From NCBI RefSeq assembly GCF_947242115.1, contig NC_074724.1, positions 37,544,998 to 37,608,997 of the forward strand: a stretch of DNA of 64,000 nucleotides, given 5' to 3'. Position numbers and translations under genes: made by a program. The stretch is from Biomphalaria glabrata (taxonomy: Eukaryota; Mollusca; Gastropoda; Planorbidae). The notes below the pieces were generated by a model. That model searched no databases, was not told the origin of the DNA, and saw nothing but the letters and a program-made list of their open reading frames with translations. Positions 11,641 through 22,670 of this stretch are shown here, one piece after another (the stretch's first letter is position 1; the number at the start of each line of letters is the position of its first letter).

Positions 11641-11672
11641 TGCCAATGTGTGTGTGTATGTATGTGTGTGAC
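11641..11672 (+). repeat. (TG)n-type microsatellite
   Basis: Imperfect TGTG repeats with interspersed TATG occupy this stretch. Confidence 0.8.
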
Positions 11673-11847
11673 ACTGTGTGAGGGATTATAAATAAGCGAG
11701 AAAAAAAAAAGTAAGATTACTAAGATGCATCACTTTTTAATTGAAGATTGTGTGGTAGTGCAAAAAAATAAATAAATCTACCAATGCACCCACCCATCAT
11801 TGACAGAAAAAAAAAAGATTCCAAATATTATCTATTAAAGGCATTAA

Positions 11848-12757
11848 AGGGAAACTCCGATAGTTTTTCAAATTTTAGTTATTGACTTATTTAAATTCTG
11901 CATAAAAAGTTGTAATAGTAAACATTATATCATTTGTTATTTAAATGCTCAGAAAATTTTATATTTAATAAATTAGACAGAAAATTCTCCACGCCCCAAA
12001 AAAAACGGGGTTCTGCGAGATTTTGTTTTAAGTTATTTCATGCGTCACTTCCCTAAACAATACTGAAAGAGAAACTTGAAACTTTAACCAATCGTATCGC
12101 TTCATTCTTACAGTAGCTATTAGGCTGTTAGGCTTAGTGACGGCCTAGTCCAGAGCTATGATACAGTTATTTATATAAACATGTATAGATAGATCCAAAA
12201 GCATTAGGATAACTAACTCCAGAAAAAAAGTAACATTTTCATCTAAGCCTCTCCCTATCCCAAGAAGTAAATAGATCGTGTGTCTGAATGATTCGAACAA
12301 ACTGGTCAGTGTAAGGCTAGTCTAGACTACGTGTAGTCGGTCATGACAAGACAACCGAGCGATAGTGTTTGTTGTGTGTTGAGTGGTCTGGCAAGAAAAT
12401 ACACACTGCCGTGATTAGTCAAGCATGTAAATCTACTTTTAATACGCATTTTTTCTTTGCTTACAAGATCCTAGATCTAACTGCATAGACAAAGATATAT
12501 TTCTTTTACGAGAATGTAAACTTTGCTGTATGGTCTCCTGTTATACTTTCAATAGTCAATAGATTAAAACACCTTTGTGACGTCACATAGAAACCCGGTG
12601 AAAGTCTGACTGTTTTGGATGCGCAAAAAAATTACGTCAGAAAAACATCAATTACTAAGTTATTATTGCAAATAAAAAAAAAAGAATCATATATTCATTA
12701 TCTGTAAATCAAAACACATATTATATCAAAAATTGTCAAAGTCATCGGAGTTTCCCT
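11848..12757. mobile_element. 910-bp piggyBac-type MITE flanked by TTAA
   Basis: The left end AGGGAAACTCCGAT and right end ATCGGAGTTTCCCT are perfect 14-bp inverted repeats. Each is flanked outside by TTAA (11844-11847 and 12758-12761), the target duplication of piggyBac elements. No long reading frame exists inside, so it is non-autonomous. Assignment to piggyBac rests on TTAA alone. The intact ends suggest moderate age. Confidence 0.8.
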
Positions 12758-12815
12758 TTAACTCCATATGACCATAATAAAGGCTAAAAGAAAAAAAAGA
12801 TCGATATCAATTTCC

Positions 12816-13025
12816 ACCTTATCTTAAAAATATTACATGTTGACAGCATCATAAATCAAAATATAACTTCGCAGATCTATTTTTTAATTTTACTATTCGA
12901 CTAGATATAAGCCTAGATCTATTTTAATTCAATATTTATTTCAACTTTATCTTCATAATAATACATGTCAATAGCACCTTAAATTTTAATCAAATTATAA
13001 CTTCACAGAACTATTTATGTCTCTA
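12816..13025 (+). repeat. Dispersed ~125-bp AT-rich repeat, copies 2 and 3
   Basis: Two head-to-tail diverged copies carry the word order 'ttacatgTtgacAGCAtc', 'taaAtcaaaatATAACTTC' (ATAACTTC at 12,864 and 13,000) and 'AGATCTATTtt'. The family matches 1750-1930. The period is about 125-135 bp. Confidence 0.5.
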
Positions 13026-13364
13026 AGTAGACCTTGCTACCACTGGCCAGATTTTTTGCGTTGTCTAGGCGCTGGATCAAGACTAAAAGTAGTTTCCAAG
13101 GGGGGAATAACCTAGTGGATTTTTAATATCGCCAGCTTAAAACTGATATGGAAAAAAACAACAACAGAAATAATAGATTTATATCGCCAGATTATAACTG
13201 ATAGGAAGAGAATAAGAATAAAACATATAGAAATGCATTGATGCATTTTAAGGTAATAGTTTTTGTTACCTTTTTCAATCTTATAAATTTTATCAGAGTG
13301 TGCTAAGTCAGGTACAATGCACAGTTAGATACCAAAGTATTGTGCACCTTAATGTGGTTGTCAT

Positions 13365-13790
13365 GGCCGGGGGTGTCAGTGGGGATAAGCTTCCATTGTA
13401 TATAAAATACTCCTAAAGGCAAGCGTCTCAGATAGCCTCTGACAACCAAGTCCAGCACCTGGCCTTCTCGTGTGGCTTAGATACTAAGCCCGGCAAAACT
13501 GCTCTTAATAACAGGTGAAGGCGGATACTTGGCGCCACAAAACCGGGAGCTTCGGGTAGATGGAGCTCGTCAGCCTAGTTAGGCAATTCATCTAGGGGTA
13601 CTGTGATTTCAAACCCACGCTGCATTGCGGTAACAACCTCAAGGAATAATCAGGAGTGAAGCCCCTTAGGCGTTGGGAGTATAAACCGTGAAATTTCCTC
13701 CAGCAGCTTCTGCAACTGAGTTGGTGCCAAATGTAACTCGAAGCGTTCTTTTGGATCTCATCAGCAAGGTTGAGAGAGGGACCATGACAC
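13365..13790 (+). repeat. GC-richer interspersed repeat, possibly a LINE 5' leader
   Basis: About 420 bp have GC near 50 percent, against about 30 percent around it. It begins near GGGGGTGTCAGTGGGGATAA and ends near GAGAGAGGGACCATGACAC. It has no sustained reading frame; two overlapping frames of 66 and 73 codons on opposite strands are incidental. Sharp composition edges and lack of introns suggest an inserted mobile-element fragment. Identification as an untranslated leader of a snail LINE is a guess from memory. Confidence 0.45.
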
Positions 13791-14379
13791 ATGAACAGAA
13801 TAGTACAATATTTTGGGTTATAGTGATTTTCAGAATTTTAAGTTTTATCTTAAAATTGATTTTTGCAAAAGATCAAGACAAATATTGTTATAGCTATAAG
13901 CAAGAGTAATACATCTTTTTAGAATATAATGTAAAAGCTCTTTTGTCATGCTACTGTACATATTTAAATATCATTCTCACATAGAAATTCTAAATGCATT
14001 TCTTCTTGGATAGTAAAAATTACTTTATTATGAAATAAGTACAGAATTATAAAGACATTTATTTCAAAGCTCTTTATTATCATTGAATAAATTATATTAT
14101 CTACTCGTAGGAATGAAAAAAAGTGTGCAGTATAGTTGCTACACAGAAAGACCTACAATTATGTCTAATATTACAGAAAATCATTCTTTACATAACAATG
14201 ATTTTTAATAATAAAAAACTGCATTTAAATATTACATAGCATACTAACTATCAGTACCTAAAACGCAATTAAACTATTATTTTATACAAAACTATATGAT
14301 TGAGCTTTTTATAAGCAAAATTGTAGTCAAACTGAATATCCATTTGATTGGATCAATAAAAATTAACTTATCTTAGAAT
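13791..14379. other. AT-rich DNA, nothing recognised
   Basis: No exon, RNA gene or repeat was recognised. Confidence 0.4.
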
Positions 14380-14545
14380 GGACCTCATTCACCAACATTT
14401 AGTCACGTGATCTTATTGATAAAACAATGAAAAAAACTGTCTCGTGACAACCATCATAAATTAAACATGAGATCGTAAATTATATAGAAGAGATAAAGCA
14501 CCACGTGGCTAAATGTTGTTTGTTTACAATTGGTGAATGAGGTCC
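14380..14545. mobile_element. 166-bp MITE with GGACCTCATTCACCAA ends
   Basis: The ends GGACCTCATTCACCAA and TTGGTGAATGAGGTCC are perfect 16-bp inverted repeats. The inverted match resumes after a 12-bp gap (CATTTAGTCACGTG against CACGTGGCTAAATG). AT dinucleotides flank both sides (14378-14379 and 14546-14547), which would fit an ISL2EU/IS4EU-type target duplication. A two-base duplication is weak evidence, so the superfamily is tentative. Confidence 0.75.
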
Positions 14546-14644
14546 ATTGAAAACTATCTAAGATTCATAATGCCCCCCATAATGAAGAATTACAGAAATA
14601 GTTAAGACTAACATAAGCCTAACAATAAAATGTATAGTTCTTAT

Positions 14645-14774
14645 TTAATTAACTTTCTTGACATTATTATAATTAAGCCACATAAGAAAACATATGTAAA
14701 TTGTCACTAGCTTTAACAAAGCTTCGTTGATGTCTTTGTTGATTTGTGGAGAGGTATCAATCTTGGCTAGTATG
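14645..14774 (-). CDS. Candidate terminal exon on minus strand
   Basis: The minus strand shows a pyrimidine tract ending TTTTTTCCAG just before 14774. The frame reads ILAKIDTSPQINKDINEALL and on to a stop at 14645. The first part is coding-like; the last 15 or so residues are hydrophobic, and the exon might in fact end earlier. No family is recognised. Confidence 0.25.
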
Positions 14775-15007
14775 CTGGAAAAAATTTGAAAAGAATATTT
14801 ATTAAACTGCTTTATAAATAAACTAAATCCATAACATATATAAAAATAAAAAGTATGTAATACATATATCAAGATCTAAAAAAAAAAAAATTGAAAACTA
14901 AGGGCTTAATTAAATGACATTATAATATTTTGTTACTCGCCAGCATTGATTATTTCAACCAAACAATTGAAATAGCCTTATTTTTAACTTTTCACAATTT
15001 CTTTTTA

Positions 15008-15150
15008 ATTAAGGGCCACCAAATTCACCTTGCCTATGGCATCCAATCCCCAAATGCCAGCACTGCCAGCACAATGGCCATATGCAAATACTTTTCCCCA
15101 ACTAATGTCAGGTACCCATTAGAGTTGGGTGGGTTACTCCGAGGCGCCCT
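15008..15150 (-). repeat. SINE body fragment
   Basis: On the minus strand the segment reads AACCCACCCAACTCTAATGG, then GTACCTGACATTAGTTGGGG. The same words recur in the plus-strand element at 15460-15590, so the two are copies of one SINE family in opposite orientation. The tRNA-like head is not evident in this copy. Confidence 0.6.
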
Positions 15151-15189
15151 TTTAATTCCTGAATTAAAAAAAAATTCTAACCTTTGCTA

Positions 15190-15400
15190 GAGACCATAGT
15201 CTTGAGTAAACTGAGAAATAAGATGAGATTGTCTAGATGACTAACAAGATCTAGTGACAATCTAGTCTAGAGTCTATTGAAAAATATAGAAATAGAATAT
15301 ATTATTTAGCTTTAGATCTAGAATCTAAAATTATTATAAACTCTAATCAAGATTGACTAGATCATGATAGATGAGTAGAGATCTAAATTTATGTTCTCTA
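15190..15400. repeat. TCTAGATC-rich tract
   Basis: A dense group of TCTAGA, AGATCT and TCTAGT words, similar to 10,675-10,960. Confidence 0.6.
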
Positions 15401-15459
15401 TGTTAGATAATAGTTTTTGCATCCATTTTTTGGTATACACTTCTTTCACCTACTAACTA

Positions 15460-15590
15460 GATGATTAGGTGGCTGAAGGTTACAACATCATAAAGACTGG
15501 GGTTTTGAATTCCAGGATATTTATGATAATTCCAAGTCAACCCAACTCTATTGGGTACCTAAGATCAGTTGAGGAAAAGATAGGTGTAAG
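15460..15590 (+). repeat. tRNA-derived SINE, decayed
   Basis: An A-box-like GTGGCTGAAGG and a B-box-like GGTTTTGAATTCC are spaced as in a tRNA-derived Pol III promoter. They are followed by the body words CAACCCAACTCTATTGGGTA and AGATCAGTTGAGGAAAAG, homologous to the minus-strand copy at 15008-15150. Confidence 0.65.
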
Positions 15591-15629
15591 ATAATACCTT
15601 AATAACATTCAGTAATAGTAAATAATTAC

Positions 15630-15704
15630 CTGATGCATGGCTAGTCCAGCTTTCTCTGGAAATGTTCCAGCCCAGTGCACACATCTTCACAATGAATCTA
15701 ATTA
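15630..15704 (-). CDS. Candidate internal exon on minus strand
   Basis: A 75-nt segment lies between an acceptor (TTTTATTTTGCAG) and a donor (CATCAG|GTAATT) on the minus strand. The one frame open throughout reads IRFIVKMCALGWNISRESWT SHAS. The phase at its end does not fit the exon candidate at 14774, so an exon between them would be needed. No homology is recognised. Confidence 0.25.
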
Positions 15705-15759
15705 CTGCAAAATAAAAGGTAAACTTGCATCATGTGAAATAAAAAATAATTAAATTTTT

Positions 15760-17570
15760 ATTCAACCAGTGTCAATATGAAAAGTCATCACAAAAAAGCA
15801 AATTTGGATTATAATAGCTAAAGCAAAAAAATAAAAATAAAATCTAAATAACCTAAAAAAGATAAAATATAAGTTTGATTCTGAAAGGCCATAACAAAAT
15901 AATACAAGATAATTCCAGACAGCCACTACAAATAACACAAAAATCGATTCCAAGCAGTCATAAAGAAAAGTTATCAAGTAGATTCCAAATATTAACTGCC
16001 AAAAAATAATCAAGTTAATTCTAAATAACAACAAACAAACAAACAAAAAAATGCAAAAGTCTGATTCTAAACAGCCATCACAAAAAAAAAGCAATTAATT
16101 TAAACAACCACTACGAAAAACACCATATCAGAAATTGATCATAAAAACACACAAATCCGATGAAGAGCTTAAGTAATATACACATGTCTGATTCCAAACA
16201 GCCATCTCCAAAGAAGAAAATGTCAATTCATTCAGCTACTAAAAAAAGCACATGATTCTTTAAAAAAAAAAAAAAAAAAAATCCGCTACTTAACAATGAT
16301 CACAAAAAACACACAAGTCTAATTTCAAACAGAGCTCATAAAAAGCCATCACAAAAAAAAAAAGCCCACAAGTCTAATGCAGAACATTGATCACAAAAAT
16401 GCACAAGTCCAATTTAAAACATTGATAAAAGAAAAACTAACAAATCTGATAAAGAACATCAATTAAAAAAACACATGTCCAAACTGCCATCAAAAAAGAC
16501 CCAAATGTCAATTCAATCAGCCACTACTAAAAAAAGCAGTTGATTTAAAAAAAAAAAAAACAAGTCTTATGCCGAACACTGATCACAAAAAAACCCCACC
16601 AAGTCCAGTTTCGAACTCCACACCGATCTTAAAAAGGAGGCATAAGTCAGACTTCTAACAGCCATCACATAAAATAAACAAATAAAAATGCCATTCTAAA
16701 AAAACACAAAGTAAATGCACAACTCGGAATGTGAATATTCATCACAGAAAAACACAAGTCTTTTTCAAACAGCCCACACAAAAAATAAGTATGATTAAAA
16801 ACACCCATCACAAAAATTTTAATAACCACCAAAAAAAAAATGCGCAAGTCGGATTTATATTACTGATCATAAAAAGACACAAGTCCAATTCTGAACATCA
16901 ATAACATAATCACACAAGTCCGATTCCAATCAGCCATTACAAAAAAAGGACTATTTCATTCCAAACAGCCATCACGAAAAAAGCAAATTTCTTTTCAAAC
17001 AGCCACTATACAAAACACGTTGATTCTAAACAAAAAAAAAACAAAAAAAAAACAAAAAAACACAAGTCCGATGTCGAACATCAGTTACAAAAAAAAATTT
17101 AAAAATGTCCATTCTAAATAACCATAAAATGAATGCACTAGTTTGATTCCAAACAGCAATCACAAAAAAGCATATGTCGATTCAAACAGCAACTACGAAA
17201 AACTTGAATGCCAATTCTAAATAACCACATAAAATTTTTTTTTAAATGTACAAGTTCTATTCCGAGCATTAATCACAAAAATGACAAGTAAGAATCAAAC
17301 AGCTACAGCCATTGCAAGTCGATTCCAAATAGCCAACATAAAAAAAAAAACAAAATTAAAAAAAAAGGAAGTCGTTGCTAAATAATACACACAAAATGGA
17401 CAAGTCCGATTCAAAATAACTGGTTAACAAAACTAATCCCAAGTCGATTCTAAACAGCCTCAATATTAACATGCCAGATTAAAAATAGCCACCAAAAAAA
17501 ATGCACAGATTAAAAAAAGCGGCACAACAAAAACAAAGCTCCAAATCAAAATAGCAACACAATACAAAAT
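15760..17570 (-). repeat. 1.8-kb degenerate A-rich minisatellite
   Basis: On the plus strand the phrase 'CACAAGTCCGATTCcAAACAGCCATCACaaaaaa' recurs some 30 times with heavy divergence and a period of about 40-60 bp. The A runs vary in length. Minus-strand reading frames of 110 and 60 codons here are just translations of the repeat and are not proposed as genes. The block ends about 70 bp before the first diverged monomer of the large array. Confidence 0.8.
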
Positions 17571-17664
17571 GCAATTTCGAAAATAGTTTAATTCCACAAT
17601 TTAAATTACTTTAGTATTTATGAAATGATCACCATGACTACAAAATATTTTAAAAATACATTAT

Positions 17665-17890
17665 TTTCTTACCTTTACCTAATCTGTTGAACCATTGGGG
17701 CACCACACAAGTTCTGTCAACCATCCTTCTTTATTCCTCTCTTTACTTGGCCTTGGATAAAACTTCATTTAATGTCAGACCTGCCAATTCTTTGAAGCCT
17801 TCCCATTGCTCTGTCTTTCTTTCATTCTTCCTTCTGGAACTCTATGGTAAAAGGACCATAATCCTGGTTTTATTTTCTTAAAAAGGGAAT
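17665..17890 (-). repeat. Diverged edge copy of the 284-bp monomer
   Basis: About 70-75 percent similar to the monomers at 18,040 onward. On the minus strand it reads WEGFKELAGLTLNEVLSKAK, then (after an in-frame stop) RRMVDRTCVVPQWFNRL. The pattern W-x-x-x-KEW-x-GL…SKAK-x-REE-x-RR-x-V-x-x-SCVVP-x-x-x-x-RLxD is the typical C-terminal tail of many animal LINE RT proteins. This copy shows the link more clearly than the homogenised ones. A divergent copy at the rim is usual for tandem arrays. Confidence 0.7.
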
Positions 17891-18039
17891 ATAGAGATTA
17901 AGCCGCTTCTTAAAAAAATTAAATTTCATTTCTACTTAAAAAAAAAAACAACAAAAGTTAGCTACAAGTTTATTACCCTTGTTATAATGTAATTATAACC
18001 ATAGCTAGAAAATGTTTTACAAATACTTTAAATTCTTAC

Positions 18040-18540
18040 CATTACCTATCAATCAGTCTGTTGAACCATGGGGGCACCACACAAGATCTGTCAACAGCCC
18101 TTCTATATTCCTCTCTGTACTTAGCCCTGGATAAACCATTTCATGGCAGACCTGCCCATTCTTTCATGTCTTCACATTGCTCTCTGTCTTTCATTCTTCA
18201 TCCTGGAACTCAATGGTCAAAGGAGCATAACCCTGGTATTATTTTCTGGAAATAAAAAAAGACTGATTAAGTCCCTTAATGTAATTAACACAATTTTTTT
18301 TTTAAAAATACATTAAATTCTTACCATTACCAATCAATTAGTCTGTTGAACCATGGGGGCACCACACAAGATCTGTCAACAGCCCTTCTATATTCCTCTC
18401 TGTACTTAGCCCTGGATAAACCATTTCTTGGCAGACCTGCCCATTCTTTGATGTCTTTCCATCTCTCTGTCTTCCTTCTTTGTACACAAATGGGGAAAAA
18501 ATGGACCATAATTCTTAAAAAAGAAATTTAATATCATTAA
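18040..18540 (-). repeat. Two 284-bp monomers (retroelement tail), unit L1
   Basis: Monomers start 285 bp apart. On the minus strand each encodes a version of KEWAGLPRNGLSRAKYREEY RRAVDRSCVVPPWFNRLID, a retroelement C-terminal tail. The first type has an in-frame stop after GLP; the second is open for 60 codons (18,327-18,509). Each monomer is bracketed by a pyrimidine-AG and a GTAATGGTAAG, so it is laid out like an exon. The apparent plus-strand MNHGGTTQ frames are antisense shadows. Confidence 0.8.
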
Positions 18541-19146
18541 ATAAAATTTAATTTAATTTCTAATTATTAATAAAATATCTTACCAGAATGCTAGCCACAC
18601 TTTCTAAAACTATGACCAGTGCCTTATTTAAATCTTGAATTATATTTCTAGTCTAGGAGTTCCAATCAATTTTGTTGTATACAAAGGCCATGATACTGAT
18701 TATAGGAATATGCCAGATGTCTGTTTTAGCATCTGAGTAAATAAATTAATGAAACTCCTATGACTCTAAGTTAGGGTAATGTCATCTTTCATATCTGTGT
18801 TTAAAAAAAAAACAAAAAAAAAACTGGACATACATTCCTCATTATCAGTTCCCATCCTGTTTGTCATTTAAATATTTTGGACATTCCTTTTACATTCCAG
18901 CCAAGATCTTGCAGCGGACAGTAGAAAATGGCAGTTTAAACTTCAGATCATTGTGTCAACCATCTCGTGCAATCCACAAAACCAGGCAGTGTAATCAAGA
19001 TCTACCTAAGAATGAAAAATACTATCAGATACAATTTCACATTACATCTAGAAAAGGATAGCTATATTTAACTTGATCTAGTAGAAGATGTACAACTATC
19101 ATACCCATATAATGTAGATTAACAAACTGATTCAAGATAAATACTA

Positions 19147-20295
19147 TTATCTTCTTATCTTATATAATACAGACGTTACTTCAAAAAAGAAGATGATTAC
19201 GTCCTACGCGTCAAACATTTAGTCATGCATATTAACCAATGACTTAAATTCTGCCAAGTCACTGGTTTTCCTGGCTAGCTCAGGCAACCCATTCCATGCT
19301 CTAATAGCACTAGGGAAGAAGGAGTATTTGTACAAATTTGTCCTAGCATATGGGACGAGGAATGTGCCTTTATCTTTGTGTCTTTCAGAGTATTTTATTA
19401 AATTTTGTTTTTGTATTTGAAGATTATGGTTCAGTGTTTTATGTATGATTGCTACTTTACTTTTGAGCCTTCTGTCCTGAAGACTTTCTAAATTTAGTGA
19501 TTTTACTAAAGGTGTTACTCTAGTCAAATGTGAATATTCATTTGTTATGAATCGCACTGCTCTATTTTGTGTTTGTTCTAGTTTCTTAATGTTTTCTTGA
19601 GTTGAGGGGTCCCAAACGGAGGATGCATATTCTATTATTGGCCTAACCAAAGTTTTAAATAACATTTTAGTTTTATGTTCTTATTTGATTTATAGAAATT
19701 TCTTTTAATAAATCTTAATGCTTTGTTTGATTTTTTTGTAGTTTCATCAATATGTGGATTCCATGACAGTTTTTCATTTAATATAACACCTAGGTATTTT
19801 GTGTTTTTAGTCTGTGTTACTGGTTTGCCATGAATAAGATAAGTGGAATTAATTTGTTTTAGTTTTTTTGTTACTCTTAACAACTGACATTTTTCTGACA
19901 ATTTGATTCCCATTTCTGTAATTCATCTAATTCTCTTTGTAAAATATCTGTGTCTTGTGTTGTTTTTATTGTTCTATATATTATGCAATCGTCTGCAAAT
20001 AATCTGACTTTTGTTCCTGAAGTAATGCAATTTGGTAAATCATTTATGTAAATTAAAAATAGTAGTGGACCCAAGACTGTTCCTTGAGGTACACCTGAGT
20101 TTACTGTTATCGGTGTTGATTTAGAGCCATTTATTATTACAGTTTGTTCTCTCCCTATCAGAAAGTTATTAATCCACTGATGCAGTGGACCATTAATGCC
20201 GAAATATTTTAATTTTTTAAGCAAACTATGGTGGTGAACTTTGTCAAAAGCCTTAGAAAAATCTAGTAAGATAGCATCTATTTGTTCACTATTAT
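19147..20295 (-). mobile_element. Jockey/CR1-like LINE, 3' part, unit L1
   Basis: The minus strand encodes RT palm motifs in order: AFDKVHHHSLLKKL (motif A), [20 protein letters not shown] (B), [15 protein letters not shown] (C, FADD catalytic pair), [11 protein letters not shown] (D) and NEKLSWNPHIDETTKKS (E). The thumb and tail follow: TLVRPIIEYASSVWD through SAIRAWNGLPELARKTSDL to a stop at 19,219. A frame change at about 19,650 separates palm from thumb in every unit. L1 also lacks 16 nt before motif D, which adds a second frame change at about 19,897. The 5' end stops at DAILLDFSKAF-: no fingers or endonuclease. The 3' end carries a short tail ending near TATAAGATAAGAAGATAAT. Confidence 0.9.
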
Positions 20296-21478
20296 ATTAA
20301 GCCAATCCTACACCCATACTACTTGTATACATAAAATTGGGTGGATCTAGAATTTTAGATCTAGATAGACTAGATTCTTATTAAAATTCTAGATCTTTTC
20401 TATTAAGTAATAAAAACCTTTAAAATGTATTTTAATATGGATGAAGCTGAACAGAAAGGATTGGAAAATAGTCGATGCCAACGCAGAGGCTCTTGTTCTC
20501 GTATGAGCCATAGTTGTCTATTGACTGAAGGTGGTGGAGATAATTCAACAAGATGATTTACAATGTAATTCAAGAGATCTGTCTAGGTTAGTTCATTATT
20601 TTTCTTGAAGATTTCTATGGTCAAGTCTAGATTTTCTAGATCTAGCATCATATACAATAATTTCTAGAGATCTAGTGCTAAGTCCTATACATATGGGATC
20701 TAGATCTAATCAAGATCTATCTAAAATCAGAATAAAAAATATGGAATGTCACACTAGATTTAGAATAGAATAGCAAAGTTTTACCAATATCTAGATTTTT
20801 AGTCCAGTAAATCAACTTATATAGATCAAGATATAAATTAAATTCACCTTTATCTATTCCTTAGTCTGTTGGACTGTTAAGGCACCACACAAGGTTTGTC
20901 GACCATTCTTTTCCTCACCGTCTTTTGAATGACTAATTCCTGAGAATAGTAAACCGTTATTGTTAAAGAATATACAGGTAATCAGTGCTTTTTTGTAAAG
21001 AAATAGGTGCCGGAGCTCAGTGATGGATTGCCTTTTAACAACTAATAAATAAATAATAAACTTTAAAATACAAAAGTAACTTTTTCGCTGCATTGAAAAA
21101 AGTGCCGGTACACTGTACCAGTGCTTACTGTAATGCTGCTGACCTGAAAAATTGTAGTTAAACTAAATAATACAGTAATATTAAGCCCATACTAATTAGT
21201 CTTAGATATATAGATCTAGAAATTATATTGACATTGTGTAGATCTAGTCAATCTAGATTTCAAAGCAAAGAAAACAGAAGAACGGTAGACCATAAGGCAA
21301 AGACGATAGGATCGACATGGACCAAGCTGAAGAAATCCAGAATATTTATTGAAAATTTTTAGTTAGATCAAGACTAATAATCTAGAATACTAGGACTATA
21401 GTAATCTATACATTCTTTTTTAGACTCTACTAGACAAACTCTAATGATGATTCTAATATTAAATATGTAGATCTAGAG

Positions 21479-22380
21479 CAGTGGTTCCCAAACTTTTTTG
21501 TCTCGTAGACCCCTTGCCATGTTTTCTGCTTTTCGGTAGAACCCCTGCTTAACTTTAATTTTTTTTTTTTTATATTTTTTTTTAGATAAATGTTTTTAAA
21601 TTTTTATTTTTTTTTATATTTTTTTTAGGTAATTTTTTTTTTTTTAATTTTTTTTTTTTTTTCGAGAATTGACTTGCCCGGTACTGACTTCACTGTAGAC
21701 CAGTGGTTCCCAAACTTTTATAAAAAAATTTTTATAATTTTTTTTAAAATTTTTTTTATTTTTATTTTTTTTTCGAGAATAGACTATCTTGGGACTGACT
21801 TGACTTCACTGTAGACCAGTGGTTCCCAAAATTTTAGTAAAATTTTTTTTTTTTTTTTTTGATGTTTTTTTTATAAAAAATTTTTTTTTTTTCAATTTTT
21901 TTTTTTTTTAGATAAATTTTTTTTTTTTAAATTTCTTTGAATAAATTTTTGTTTTAAATTTTTTTTTTTTTTTTTGAGAATTCACTATCCCAGGACTGAC
22001 TTCACTGTAGACCAGTGGTTCCCAAACATTTAGTAAATTTTTTTTTTTTTTTATAAAATTTTTTTTTTTTTTTTTTATAAAATTTTTTTTTTATTTTTTT
22101 ATTTTTTTTATTATTTTTTTTTTTTTTTTAAATTTTTTTTTTTTTGATTTTTTTTTTTTAATTTTTTTTTAGATAATTTTTTTTTTTTTTTTTTTAGATA
22201 ATATTTTTTTTTTAAATTTTTTAAGATAAATTTTGTTTTAAATTTTTTTTTTTTTTTTGAGAATTCACTATCGCGGGACTGACTTCACTGTAGACCAGTG
22301 GTTCCCAAACTTTTTTGTTTCGTAGACCCCTTGCCATGTTTTCTGCTTTTCGTAGACCCCCTGCTTAACTTATATTGCTT
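21479..22380. repeat. A/T homopolymer block with five hAT ends, unit L1
   Basis: CAGTGGTTCCCAAA occurs at about 21,479, 21,703, 21,819, 22,013 and 22,297, always on the plus strand. The internal copies are preceded by GACTTCACTGTAGAC. The first and last copies carry the fuller hAT end with CGTAGACCCCTTGCCATG. Between copies the DNA is nearly pure T with short A interruptions. It looks like a tandem multiplication of a hAT 3' terminus plus an expanding poly(T) tract. Confidence 0.85.
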
Positions 22381-22670
22381 TTTTTTTTTGCAATTTATTT
22401 GAAAACTAATTTCTAATTTTAGTGAGTTGAAGAGTAAAATGCAATTTAAAAATACATATAAAGTAATAATTAATAACTCATTTTTATTGATAAAATTCAA
22501 ATTTAACCAATTTAATATGTATTGCTGGAATCATCAAACACACTGGAAATGTTTTTTTACCCAGGCTTATCATCTGTTCCTATGGATGTCATGTTTCATA
22601 CATTCTATAAAGAAGACATTCAAACAATAAATATTAATTAATTAATTTGTTTTAAGTATCATTGTAAAAG

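Noticed and set aside
15762-16847. Minus-strand frames of 110 and 60 codons rich in Phe and Leu
   Set aside because: They are translations of the A-rich minisatellite and have no coding character.
18061-18531. Plus-strand MNHGGTTQDLSTALLY frames in every monomer
   Set aside because: They are antisense to the retroelement-tail coding strand, whose sense reading (KEWAGL…SCVVP…RLID) matches a known protein pattern. The antisense frames are shadows.
18861-19061. 66-codon MSFKYFGHSF frame conserved in all eight units
   Set aside because: Copies differ at only a few sites, and those noticed change the residue (Ile/Asn, Arg/Lys). Conservation is explained by recent copying, not selection, and no family is recognised.
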